Assembly: GCF_030408915.1 (NCBI RefSeq)
Contig: NZ_CP047654.1
Coordinates: 310,001 to 374,000, forward strand
Direction of reading: 5' to 3'
Source of the DNA: Corynebacterium guangdongense
Lineage (GTDB): Bacteria; Actinomycetota; Actinomycetes; Mycobacteriales; Mycobacteriaceae
Length of the DNA: 64,000 bases
Positions 1 through 7,740 of this stretch are shown in pieces (positions within the stretch are counted from its first letter, which is position 1; the number at the start of each line of letters is the position of its first letter). Made by a program: the position numbers and the translations under genes. The notes under the pieces were generated by a model. That model ran no database searches. It had not been told where the DNA came from and saw only the letters and a program-made list of their open reading frames with translations.

Positions 1-354
1 GAGGCGCGGATGCGCTCCGCGCGCGCCTGGGCGATGGAGGTGTGGGGCGGCAATGAGCGGGCCCTCGACGCCGGCGAGAAGCTGACGATGGAGCAGGAGA
101 CTCTTACCCGTCTGGTCCTCAACAACACCACCTGGGCCGCGCACGACGTCAGCCAGGTGGTCCACCTCTGGTCCGCCACCGCACTCGCCCGCCGCGGCGA
201 CCTCCAGCGAACCTTCCGCGACATGCACGTCGGCACCGGCCACATGACCAGCGGACCGGTCGTCCTCCAGCAGGTCGGCAAATACCTCGCCGGCCTCGCG
301 TCCGAGGACGCCCACTGGAACTTCTTCAGTCTCGCAGAATCCGACCAGTCCTAG
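1..354 (+). CDS. Flavin-dependent monooxygenase oxygenase subunit, C-terminal part (partial)
   Basis: The reading frame is open from the first base, so this is the 3' end of a longer gene. The last ~118 residues look like the C-terminal helical domain of acyl-CoA-dehydrogenase-fold (group D) flavin monooxygenases such as HsaA, HpaH or TftD. The terminal motif GTGHMTSGPVVLQQVGKY is typical of that family. These enzymes hydroxylate phenolic substrates using reduced flavin from a separate reductase. The flavin reductase that starts 28 bp downstream supports this role. The substrate cannot be told from this fragment. An ATG at base 10 is internal and not a likely start. Confidence 0.75.
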   Translation, partial: EARMRSARAWAMEVWGGNERALDAGEKLTMEQETLTRLVLNNTTWAAHDVSQVVHLWSATALARRGDLQRTFRDMHVGTGHMTSGPVVLQQVGKYLAGLASEDAHWNFFSLAESDQS

Positions 355-382
355 ACATCCATCCTGAATAAGGAGAATCGCC

Positions 383-910
383 ATGAACACCCAGACGTTT
401 CCCGACAAAGTATCCGAGGATTTCCGTGCCGCCTTCCGCATCCACCCCGCGGGTGTCGCCATCGTCACCGCCGACGCGGGCAATGGGCCGGTCGGACTGA
501 CCGCCACCAGCGTCAGCAGCGTGTCCGCCGACCCGCCGACCGTCGCGGTCAACCTGTCCGTGTTCTCCAGTTCCGCGCGGGAGATCCGTGCCGCGGAGTA
601 CGTGGTGGTGCATCTGCTGGGCAGCCACCAGCTCGACCTGGCCCGCCTGTTCTCCACCCCGGGCGCAGACAGATTCGGTGACACTTCGACGTGGGATCGT
701 CTGCCGACCGGGGAGCCGTATCTCCTGAATTCACACGTATGGATGCGCGGCCGGATCGCCGGGGCGATCGACGTCAACGGTTCCACGCTGGCCGCCGTCG
801 AGCTAGTCGAATCCTACGTGGACACCACCGCGGAACCGACCCCGCTGGTCTACTGCAACCGCACCTGGCACCAGCTGTCCGACATGAGCTCTGTGAAGAT
901 CAGCGCCTAA
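383..910 (+). CDS. Flavin reductase (HpaC/HsaB-like)
   Basis: A 175-aa single-domain protein of the flavin reductase-like, FMN-binding split-barrel family. Visible signatures are FRIHPAGVAIVTA near residue 18, GLTATSVSSVSADPPTVAVNL (~residues 39-59), and C-terminal YCNRTWHQL. It probably reduces FMN or FAD with NAD(P)H and passes the free reduced flavin to the oxygenase encoded just upstream (28 bp gap), forming a two-component monooxygenase. AAGGAG lies 9 nt before the ATG. The esterase gene follows after 24 bp, so the three genes look like one operon. NADH or NADPH preference is not visible. Confidence 0.85.
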   Translation: MNTQTFPDKVSEDFRAAFRIHPAGVAIVTADAGNGPVGLTATSVSSVSADPPTVAVNLSVFSSSAREIRAAEYVVVHLLGSHQLDLARLFSTPGADRFGDTSTWDRLPTGEPYLLNSHVWMRGRIAGAIDVNGSTLAAVELVESYVDTTAEPTPLVYCNRTWHQLSDMSSVKISA

Positions 911-934
911 ACCACCACCAACCAGGAGAAGAAC

Positions 935-1852
935 ATGGCATTAGACGAACCCACCGCCCAGTTCCTGGCCGCAGCCGCCGAGAACGCCGGTGACACCCCG
1001 CTGTGGGAAATGTCCGCGGCCCAGGCCCGCGAGGCAACCTCCGGACTGGATCGGCTCTATGGCCCCGGTCCACAGATGCATCATTCCGGTGATCACCGGG
1101 TGGCCGGAAAGGACGGCGGTCAGTTCACCGTCCGGGTGCTGCAACCGACTGAGTCGCCGAACGCCGTGATCGTCTATTACCACGGCGGCGGCTGGGTGCT
1201 CGAGAACCTGCAGGGCTACGACACGCTCGGTCGTCAGCTGGCCGACAAGTCCGGCGCCACCGTCGTCCTCGTCGAGTACCGGAAAGCCCCGGAGCACCCG
1301 TTCCCGGTGCCGGTCGAGGACGCCTGGGCGGGACTGGCATGGGCCGAGGAGCACGTCGCACAGGGACTTCCCCTGGTCGTCGCCGGTGACAGCGCTGGCG
1401 CCAACCTTGCGGCGGTGATGGCACAGAAAGCGCGCGATGAGGGAGGGCCGGAACTGTCCGGCCAGGTGCTGGTGTGTCCGGTGACCGACGCGGACTTCAC
1501 CCGGGACTCCTATCTTGCCGAGGAGAATCAGACAATGGTCTCCCTGCCGGCCATGGAATGGTTCTGGGATCTCTACGTCCCCGACAGGGCCCAGCGCAGG
1601 GACCCGGCCGCGACCCCGATCAACGCTGAGTCCCTGGCGGGCCTGCCCCTCGCGCTGGTTCTCACCGCCGAACATGACGTCCTCCGTGACGAGGGTGAGG
1701 CCTACGCTGAGGCACTTCGCGACGCCGGCGTGGACGTCGAGCATCATCGTTGGGAAGGCCAGATGCACACTTTCTTCTCAATGGTCAACGTTCTGCCCGC
1801 CAGCGCCGAAGCCATCGATCTGGTGACAAGGCGAATCCGGGAGCGGGTCTGA
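935..1852 (+). CDS. Alpha/beta hydrolase, HSL-type esterase
   Basis: A 305-aa cytoplasmic alpha/beta hydrolase of the hormone-sensitive-lipase family. The oxyanion-hole motif HGGGW is at residues 83-87 and the nucleophile elbow GDSAG at 151-155, with Ser153 as nucleophile. Asp in AEHDVLRDEG (~residue 250) and His in GQMHTFF (~276) complete a plausible triad. There is no signal peptide. It is the third gene of a probable operon with the monooxygenase pair, which suggests hydrolysis of a substrate or intermediate of that pathway. This role is inference. AGGAGAAG precedes the ATG. A strong bidirectional hairpin follows the stop. Confidence 0.85.
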   Translation: MALDEPTAQFLAAAAENAGDTPLWEMSAAQAREATSGLDRLYGPGPQMHHSGDHRVAGKDGGQFTVRVLQPTESPNAVIVYYHGGGWVLENLQGYDTLGRQLADKSGATVVLVEYRKAPEHPFPVPVEDAWAGLAWAEEHVAQGLPLVVAGDSAGANLAAVMAQKARDEGGPELSGQVLVCPVTDADFTRDSYLAEENQTMVSLPAMEWFWDLYVPDRAQRRDPAATPINAESLAGLPLALVLTAEHDVLRDEGEAYAEALRDAGVDVEHHRWEGQMHTFFSMVNVLPASAEAIDLVTRRIRERV

Positions 1853-1861
1853 GTCTGTGGT

Positions 1862-1904
1862 CGGGCAACGACCGCCGGAAATTCCTTCCGGCGGTCGTTG
1901 CCCG
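1862..1904. terminator. Bidirectional hairpin terminator
   Basis: A perfect 19-bp stem (1862-1880 pairs with 1886-1904) closes a 5-nt loop. It sits between two convergent genes whose stops are at 1852 (+) and 1910 (-), so it can serve both strands. It has no long T-tract. Confidence 0.85.
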
Positions 1905-1909
1905 TCGTC

Positions 1910-2653
1910 CTAGATTGCCGTGTATCCGCCGTCGGCGTTGATTGCGGCACCCGTGATGCTCGAGGACGCGTCGCTGGCGAGGAACAGGACGACGTCAGCG
2001 ATTTCTTCGGGCTCGAGGAGTCGGCCGATGGGCATCCGCTCGATGATCCGGCCCCGCGTTTCCGCGGGGAGATTCTCGATGAGCGGTGTGTTGACGTAGC
2101 CGGGGGAAACACAATTGACGCGGAGATTGTCCTGCGCGTAGGTCAGGGCCGTGGAGCGGGTGAAGTTCACCACGGCCGCCTTGGCCGCAGAGTACGCGGT
2201 GCTGTTCGCCTGGCCCACGTGACCCAGAATCGAGGCCATGTTGATGATGGAGCCGCCGCCGACGGCGAGCATCTTCCTCGCCGCGTACTTGTTGGAGATC
2301 GCCACTCCGGTCAGGTCAATGTCGATGACCCGCTGCCAGGCGACCAGATCCAGTTCGTGGATCGGCGTCTTTTCCTCCGGGACGCCGGCATTGGCGACGA
2401 GCACATCGAGTCGCCCGAATTTTTCTTCGGCCACGTCCATCAATTCGGCGACCGAGCTCTCGCTGGTGACGTCCGTGGGCAGGTACAGCGCCGGTCGGTC
2501 TGCGTCGACAAGCGACTGCACGACCGATTCCGCGGCCGAGGAAATGTCTCCGACGACGATCCGGGCGCCCTCGGCGGCGAACAGACGGGCGATGGCGGCC
2601 CCGATTCCGGACGCGCCTCCCGTAATTACGGCAGTCCTACCTTTCAGCGTCAT
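1910..2653 (-). CDS. SDR family NAD(P)-dependent oxidoreductase
   Basis: A 247-aa classical short-chain dehydrogenase. It has the cofactor motif TGGASGIGAAIA near residues 10-21, the NAG motif (LVANAG, ~86-91), a catalytic Ser in the IINMASI segment, and YSAAK as the catalytic Tyr-Lys pair (~155-159). The C-terminus GAAINADGGYTAI is standard for the family. The start at 2653 was chosen because GGAGAGG lies just upstream. Longer in-frame starts add a non-homologous tail. It is transcribed alone. The substrate is unknown. Confidence 0.85.
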   Translation of the reverse strand: MTLKGRTAVITGGASGIGAAIARLFAAEGARIVVGDISSAAESVVQSLVDADRPALYLPTDVTSESSVAELMDVAEEKFGRLDVLVANAGVPEEKTPIHELDLVAWQRVIDIDLTGVAISNKYAARKMLAVGGGSIINMASILGHVGQANSTAYSAAKAAVVNFTRSTALTYAQDNLRVNCVSPGYVNTPLIENLPAETRGRIIERMPIGRLLEPEEIADVVLFLASDASSSITGAAINADGGYTAI

Positions 2654-2731
2654 GGTGATCCTCTCCGTTCCCTTCGTGGCGGCGGTGTAGGTCCCATGAT
2701 GGCGGCTAGGTCCGGCGCGAACCACAGGAAT

Positions 2732-2764
2732 CCATTCAACGGAAGAACCCGTGCCGTTCAATGG
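2732..2764. promoter_or_regulatory. Imperfect inverted repeat, possible operator
   Basis: Two 11-nt arms, CCATTCAACGG (2732-2742) and CCGTTCAATGG (2754-2764), are inverted with one mismatch and an 11-nt spacer. The repeat lies ~80 bp upstream of the SDR start and ~140 bp upstream of the divergent M20 gene. The regulator is not identified. Confidence 0.4.
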
Positions 2765-2904
2765 GATGGCCGTGCATCTGATGCCTAATGGGGTTAACGG
2801 ACGGGGTTCTGGTTCAAGGCCGATTCGACGTGACCGGGTCACCTGAGCCGGTAATCTGTTCCGGTAATGGTAGGCGCGGTTACGAAGTAGACAAGGGTGA
2901 GTAG

Positions 2905-4128
2905 ATGAACTTCATGCAGCTGATCGACCGGTTCGCGCAGATCAGCGACCCTTCCTGCCCGGAGGGGGTCGACCGGCCCGGGTACTCCCGGCTGGAGCGC
3001 GATGCCCACTCCCTCTTCGCCGACTTCATGCGTGAGCGCGGCCTGGCCGTCCGCACCGACGCCGTCGGCAACACCGTCGCGGAACTGCCCGGGACCGGGC
3101 CGGGGCTGGGCGCCATCGGCACCGGCTCCCACCTGGACAGCGTGCACCGCGCCGGGCGCTTCGACGGCATCGCGGGCGTGGTCACGGCGATGCTCATCGC
3201 CGACCGCGCCGTCGCCGAAGGTCTGCTCCCGCGCCACCCGTGGCGCTTCGTCGTCTTCGCCACCGAGGAGGGCGCCCGCTTCGGCCAGGCCTGCATCGGC
3301 TCCCGCTTCGCCACGGGTACACCGGTCGATCTCGGGCTTGTCGACGCCTCCGGCACCACCCTCGCCGAGGCCATGACCGCCGTCGGCCTTCGCCCCGCCG
3401 AGGCCGCGTCCGCCCGGTGGTCGGCGCAGGACTGGTCGGCCTTCATCGAATTACACGTTGAGCAGGGCCCGGCGCTGGCCGCCGCCGGCGTGGATGTCGG
3501 CGTGGTGGACCGCATCTCCGGGAGCAGCCGCTTCGAGGTGACTTTCGACGGCGTCGCCTCGCATTCCGGCGGCACCCCGATGGGGCTGCGCGCCGACGCC
3601 CTGGCCGGCGCCAGCGAGTTCATCCTCGCGTGCGAGGCCTACCCTTCCCAGGATGCGGGGAGGGAGGGGCTGCGGGTGACCGTCGGCAAGCTCAGCGTCG
3701 AGCCCGGCGGAATCACGACCATCCCGGGCCGGGTGGTGCTCAGCGTCGACGTCCGCGACACGGAGGTCGAGCGGATGGCGGCGGCGACCAGGGCCCTGGA
3801 ACTCGCCGCGATCGAGATCGCGGAGCGGCGGGGGCTGGGGATCTCGGTCCGACCGCTGGCGCAGACGGCGCCGGCCGGCTTGTCGACGCGAGTCGTCGAC
3901 GCCCTGAGCACGGCAGCCTCAGAGGCCGGGGCCAGCCACCGGGTCATGGCGTCCGGTGCCTCGCATGATGCGCAGAACGTCGCGTCGCTGACGGACGTGG
4001 GCATGCTGTTTGTCCCGAGCCTCAATGGCGGGGTGAGCCATTCCCCGGATGAGCTCTCCGAGGGTGAGGCCCTGGCGCGGGGCGTGGACGTGGTGTACCG
4101 GGCGATGGTCGGCCTGGATCGGGGATAG
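2905..4128 (+). CDS. M20 family amidohydrolase (allantoate / N-carbamoyl amino acid hydrolase type)
   Basis: A 407-aa zinc-dependent hydrolase of the hydantoinase/carbamoylase group of M20. Metal and catalytic motifs are GSHLDSV (residues 74-80), GRFDGIAG with the bridging Asp (~84-91), and FATEEGARF with the catalytic Glu pair (~118-126). The C-terminal SGASHDAQ and GGVSHSPDE segments carry the last conserved His residues. Family members remove carbamoyl or ureido groups from N-carbamoyl amino acids, allantoate or ureidoglycolate. Substrate specificity cannot be assigned. It sits in the cytoplasm and is probably monocistronic. A ribosome site (AAGGGTGAG) ends 3 nt before the ATG. Confidence 0.85.
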   Translation: MNFMQLIDRFAQISDPSCPEGVDRPGYSRLERDAHSLFADFMRERGLAVRTDAVGNTVAELPGTGPGLGAIGTGSHLDSVHRAGRFDGIAGVVTAMLIADRAVAEGLLPRHPWRFVVFATEEGARFGQACIGSRFATGTPVDLGLVDASGTTLAEAMTAVGLRPAEAASARWSAQDWSAFIELHVEQGPALAAAGVDVGVVDRISGSSRFEVTFDGVASHSGGTPMGLRADALAGASEFILACEAYPSQDAGREGLRVTVGKLSVEPGGITTIPGRVVLSVDVRDTEVERMAAATRALELAAIEIAERRGLGISVRPLAQTAPAGLSTRVVDALSTAASEAGASHRVMASGASHDAQNVASLTDVGMLFVPSLNGGVSHSPDELSEGEALARGVDVVYRAMVGLDRG

Positions 4129-4142
4129 TCCCGCCGCCGCAA

Positions 4143-5360
4143 TCAGTCCGTATCCACCTGCGCCGGGGCGTCGTGGTGGGTCGCGACGAGGGCGTCGGCC
4201 ACGACGTCGTACAGCCGGCCGCGGGAGGAGTAGGCCTCCCGCTGGCGCCGGACCCCCGACTGCCCCTGCAGGATCTGGGTCACGCCCCTCACCACGGCGG
4301 ACTCCTCCCCGTACTCGGCCAGGACCGGCCGGACATGGTCCACCAGCGCGGCGACGACCTCCTGTGCCGGGGAGGGAACGCCGGTGGCCGGGTGGATCAG
4401 GTCGCCTTCGACGCCGTGGTAGCTGGCCCACCAGGACCAGGCCCGCAGCAGGGTCGCGGACACCGGGTCCGGTTCGATTCCGGCGGCCCACTCACGCGCG
4501 GAGGTCTCCACTAGTGCGCGGATGAGCGTGGCGATCACCGTGGCGTGCTCGGCTTCCAGGCACACGTCGGCGATCCGGACCTCGACGGTGGGGTGCTTGG
4601 CCGAGGCCCGGGCGTCGAAGTAGATCATGCCGATGTCCAGCGGGACCTCGGTGGCCAACAGGCCGGCGCGCAGCCGGTCGTAGGCCTCGACGGAGCCGAA
4701 GAGGTCGGTGGGCCCGGACGTCGGCCAGCGGCTCCACAACTGATAACGGTAGGAGGCGAAACCGGTGTCGGCCCCGGACCAGAACGGGGAGTTCGCGCTC
4801 AGCGCCAGCAGCGTCGGCAACCACACCCGGATCCGGTCAAGGACCGCCACGCCTTCCGCACGGGAGTTGATGTGCACGTGAACGTGGAAACCGCAGGTCA
4901 GCTGTTCGACGGCGGTCACCCCGAAGCGTTCCCGAATTCGCTGAAAGCGGGGTTTGGGCACCATATGCGGGCGCAGCAGCCTGGGGGCCGAGGGCAGCGC
5001 CACCACCCGGCCACCCAGGCGGGCGGCACTGGCCGCGGCGAGGGCTCGGCCGACCCGGATCGCCTCCAACTGCTCCGCAAAGGTGAGTCGGGGCGGGCAG
5101 ATCACCTCGACCTGCTCCTGCTGGAATTCGGCGGTGATCTCATGGCCGCTGCGGTGGGGGTTGCCGCTGCGCCTCGCCGCCTCCTCCCCGGCGGGAATCG
5201 GCTCGAGAGTGGTGGCGTCCACCAGGAGCAGCTCTTCTTCGACGCCGAAAAGACGCCGCGAATTAGAGGGCTCCGACAGCTCGCCCGTCTCCACCCGCGC
5301 CGGGTCGATCGGAGTCCGGGGCACCCGCGAAGGAAGACCATGCTGGGAAGCTTGGTTCAT
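4143..5360 (-). CDS. GCS2-family carboxylate-amine ligase (glutamate-cysteine ligase-like)
   Basis: A 405-aa protein of the GCS2/YbdK glutamate-cysteine ligase 2 family. It starts its conserved domain with [12 protein letters not shown] (~residues 37-48), the Glu-rich ATP/metal motif. Also visible are CGFHVHVHI (~155-163) and SANSPFW (~194-200), both conserved in the family. Members make gamma-glutamyl-type amide bonds with ATP. In actinobacteria some serve ergothioneine or thiol synthesis, but no other such gene is adjacent. GGAG lies 8 nt before the ATG. It converges with the M20 gene, the two stops being 14 bp apart. Confidence 0.8.
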   Translation of the reverse strand: MNQASQHGLPSRVPRTPIDPARVETGELSEPSNSRRLFGVEEELLLVDATTLEPIPAGEEAARRSGNPHRSGHEITAEFQQEQVEVICPPRLTFAEQLEAIRVGRALAAASAARLGGRVVALPSAPRLLRPHMVPKPRFQRIRERFGVTAVEQLTCGFHVHVHINSRAEGVAVLDRIRVWLPTLLALSANSPFWSGADTGFASYRYQLWSRWPTSGPTDLFGSVEAYDRLRAGLLATEVPLDIGMIYFDARASAKHPTVEVRIADVCLEAEHATVIATLIRALVETSAREWAAGIEPDPVSATLLRAWSWWASYHGVEGDLIHPATGVPSPAQEVVAALVDHVRPVLAEYGEESAVVRGVTQILQGQSGVRRQREAYSSRGRLYDVVADALVATHHDAPAQVDTD

Positions 5361-5537
5361 GACGCTCTCCTTCGGCCGGGATCAGTGACAGCACTCCGTA
5401 AATTATAACCTCGGTGACCTCACCGTAGAGGGGAATCCACCGGCGGCATGCGGGCCACCCCCGCCCCACCGGCCCGGAGGCGAGGGGGCGAGGCCGTTTG
5501 CCGCCCCCGTCCCCGTGGGGCCGGATATATTCAGCCC

Positions 5538-6722
5538 ATGACCGCGAATCGGCGCAGAGTGCTCATCGCCCTGATGGGGGCCCAGGTGCTGGCGGGCCTG
5601 GCCCACGGCGTGACCTATTCAATGGGGGCGCTGCTCTCCGCGGAGATGGCCGGCGCCGCCTGGGGCGGGGCGGCGTCGACCGTGACGACCGTCGGCGCCG
5701 GCCTCTGGGCGGTGCCGCTGGCGACGCTCGTCGAGAAGCGGGGGCGGCGGGCCTCCCTGTCGACGGGCCTGGCCCTGGGCTCGCTCGGCGCGCTGTCGGC
5801 GCTCGCCGGTGCGCAGACGAATCTCTTCGCGTTCGTACTGATCGGGTTCTTCTTCCTGGGCGCGGCCGTCGCGATGAACCTGCAGGCGCGCTTCGCCGCC
5901 GCCGACGTCGCCGGTGAAGACAACCAGGGCCGGTTCATCTCGCTGGTGGTGTGGTCGACGACCGTCGGCGCCGTCGCCGGGCCGAACCTTTTCGCGCCCA
6001 CCGAGAAGCTCGGCGAGGCGCTCGGCCTGGCGCCGTTCTCCGGCGCGTACCTCGTCTGCTTCGGGGTGCAGTGGCTGGCGGTCGTCCTGCTGCAGGTGAT
6101 GATTCGCCCCGAGGTGCACCCGACCCGCACACGCGCCACGGGCAGGGTCCCGCTGGGCAGGTACCCGAGCGCGGCGGCGGCCATCGCCGTCAACGCCGTC
6201 AGCCATTTCGCCATGGTCGCGCTGATGTCCATGACCGCCGTCCACCTGCACGGCCACGGCGCGTCGATCACGCTCATCGGGGTCACCATCTCCTTCCACG
6301 TGCTGGGCATGTACGGCTTCGCGCCCGTCTTCGGCTGGCTTGCCGACGCCACCCGCCCCAGCCTCGCCATCCACCTCGGCCTGGGCCTGTCGCTGCTGTC
6401 GGCGAGCATGATGATCGCCGGGGCGCAGACCGAGGCCGTCGTGGTCGTCGCACTGCTCCTCCTCGGCGTCGGGTGGTCCTCGACGCTGGTGGGCTCCTCG
6501 ACGCTGATCACCAACGTCACCGCGGAGCAGGACCGCCCGACGGTACAAGGGCGCAGCGACTTCGTCATGAACCTCACCGGCGCCACCGGCGGTGTGATCG
6601 CCGGGCCCGTGGTCTCCATGTGGGGGATCGAGTGGATGGGCGTGGTCGTGGTGGCGGCGATCGCCGTGGTGGTGGCGGGGACGCGGGTGTACGGCGCCCG
6701 GGCAGCTGCCCCTAAAAAGTGA
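5538..6722 (+). CDS. MFS transporter
   Basis: A 394-aa integral membrane protein with about 12 hydrophobic segments and the layout of the major facilitator superfamily. It contains a cytoplasmic loop motif VEKRGRRASL after the second helix and GWLADATRP after the eighth. Substrate unknown; short MFS proteins of this kind are often drug or metabolite exporters. The start at 5538 was chosen over 5448 because the extra 30 residues are Arg/Pro-rich and non-hydrophobic. A TATATT box lies only 7 nt upstream of the ATG and there is no clear ribosome site, which points to a leaderless transcript. Two decayed relatives occur at 10.88 and 13.44 kb. Confidence 0.8.
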   Translation: MTANRRRVLIALMGAQVLAGLAHGVTYSMGALLSAEMAGAAWGGAASTVTTVGAGLWAVPLATLVEKRGRRASLSTGLALGSLGALSALAGAQTNLFAFVLIGFFFLGAAVAMNLQARFAAADVAGEDNQGRFISLVVWSTTVGAVAGPNLFAPTEKLGEALGLAPFSGAYLVCFGVQWLAVVLLQVMIRPEVHPTRTRATGRVPLGRYPSAAAAIAVNAVSHFAMVALMSMTAVHLHGHGASITLIGVTISFHVLGMYGFAPVFGWLADATRPSLAIHLGLGLSLLSASMMIAGAQTEAVVVVALLLLGVGWSSTLVGSSTLITNVTAEQDRPTVQGRSDFVMNLTGATGGVIAGPVVSMWGIEWMGVVVVAAIAVVVAGTRVYGARAAAPKK

Positions 6723-6744
6723 ATGCCGACATTCCTTCTGAATC

Positions 6745-6760
6745 GCGCACACGTGTGCGC
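6745..6760. promoter_or_regulatory. Perfect 16-bp palindrome
   Basis: GCGCACAC and its exact complement meet with no spacer. It lies between the convergent MFS and ZIP genes, 22 bp after the MFS stop. It may be a protein-binding site or part of a terminator; no T-tract follows. Confidence 0.35.
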
Positions 6761-6827
6761 ATTGCTGTCTGCCCGGACAGGAAAGTCACGTGAGCGGGCG
6801 TGCTGGGCCGACCCCGCTTCCCCGCGG

Positions 6828-7574
6828 TCAGCCCAGGGAATGCAGGCTGAAGGCGGCCAGGAATCCCAGGGTGGCGATCAGTCCGGCGTAGAGGGAAGCC
6901 TTCTCGAAGGCTTCCGGGACCATGGTGTCGGTGATCATGGCCAGGATCGCCCCGGCGGCCAGGGCGTTGACGAACGCCAGGGTGGTGGCGGCCGCTCCGT
7001 CGAGAAGCAGGTACCCGGCCAGGGAGGCGACGCCGGACAGGACGGCGATCCCGCCCCAGATGCCGAAGACGTAACCCAGGCCGCGGCCGGCGTTCTTCAT
7101 GCCTGCGGTGCTGGAGAGTCCTTCGGGGACATTGGAGATGAACACCGCGGCGAGCATCGGCAGGCTCAGGCCTCCACCGGTGAGGAAACTCAGGCCCAGC
7201 ACCATGGACTCCGGGATCCCGTCGATCAGCGCGCCGACCGCGATCGCCACCCCCGGACCCTCGGAGGCGGAAGGCTGCTGGTCGCCGGATCGCTTGCGGT
7301 GGCGCGCACCCTGGCGGGCGAGCAGAAGATTGCAGACCACGTAGATCAGGGCCCCGCTGAGAAACCCGACGGCGGTGGCCGCCAGGCCGCCCTGCTCCAT
7401 GGCTTCATCGACCAGTTCGAAGGAGAGCGCGGAGATGAGCACCCCGGCGCCGAAGGCCATGATGGCCGCCACCACGCGAGCGGGCACGGAAATGAACCAG
7501 GCGATCACACTGCCCAGCACCAGGGCGGCGCCGGCCATGAGGCCGGCGGCCCCGGCGGCCAACCATTCCGGCAT
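6828..7574 (-). CDS. ZIP family divalent metal transporter
   Basis: A 248-aa membrane protein with eight predicted hydrophobic helices, matching the usual ZIP length. The helix 4 and helix 5 metal motifs appear as GALIDGIPES and FISNVPEGLS. In canonical ZIPs helix 4 reads HNFPEG; here Asp replaces that His, a variant seen in some bacterial ZIPs. A short His-poor cytoplasmic loop (RHRKRSGDQQPSASEG) separates helices 3 and 4. It probably imports Zn or another divalent metal. GGAG lies upstream of the ATG. The next gene in the same direction (kup) ends 166 bp further upstream. Confidence 0.85.
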   Translation of the reverse strand: MPEWLAAGAAGLMAGAALVLGSVIAWFISVPARVVAAIMAFGAGVLISALSFELVDEAMEQGGLAATAVGFLSGALIYVVCNLLLARQGARHRKRSGDQQPSASEGPGVAIAVGALIDGIPESMVLGLSFLTGGGLSLPMLAAVFISNVPEGLSSTAGMKNAGRGLGYVFGIWGGIAVLSGVASLAGYLLLDGAAATTLAFVNALAAGAILAMITDTMVPEAFEKASLYAGLIATLGFLAAFSLHSLG

Positions 7575-7740
7575 CGGAATCTCCTTGTCTTTGATGGCTA
7601 GCCAGGCGGACTACCGGGGCTCCTGTGCGGGTGTCCCGGCGGTCCGGCTCGGCCATGGTGGGTATGTGAGGTGTGTTTGTCGGGGAGCGAGCACTCGTCG
7701 TCGTGAGGGGGTGGGTGCCCGGGCGGGGACGCCGCCGGGG

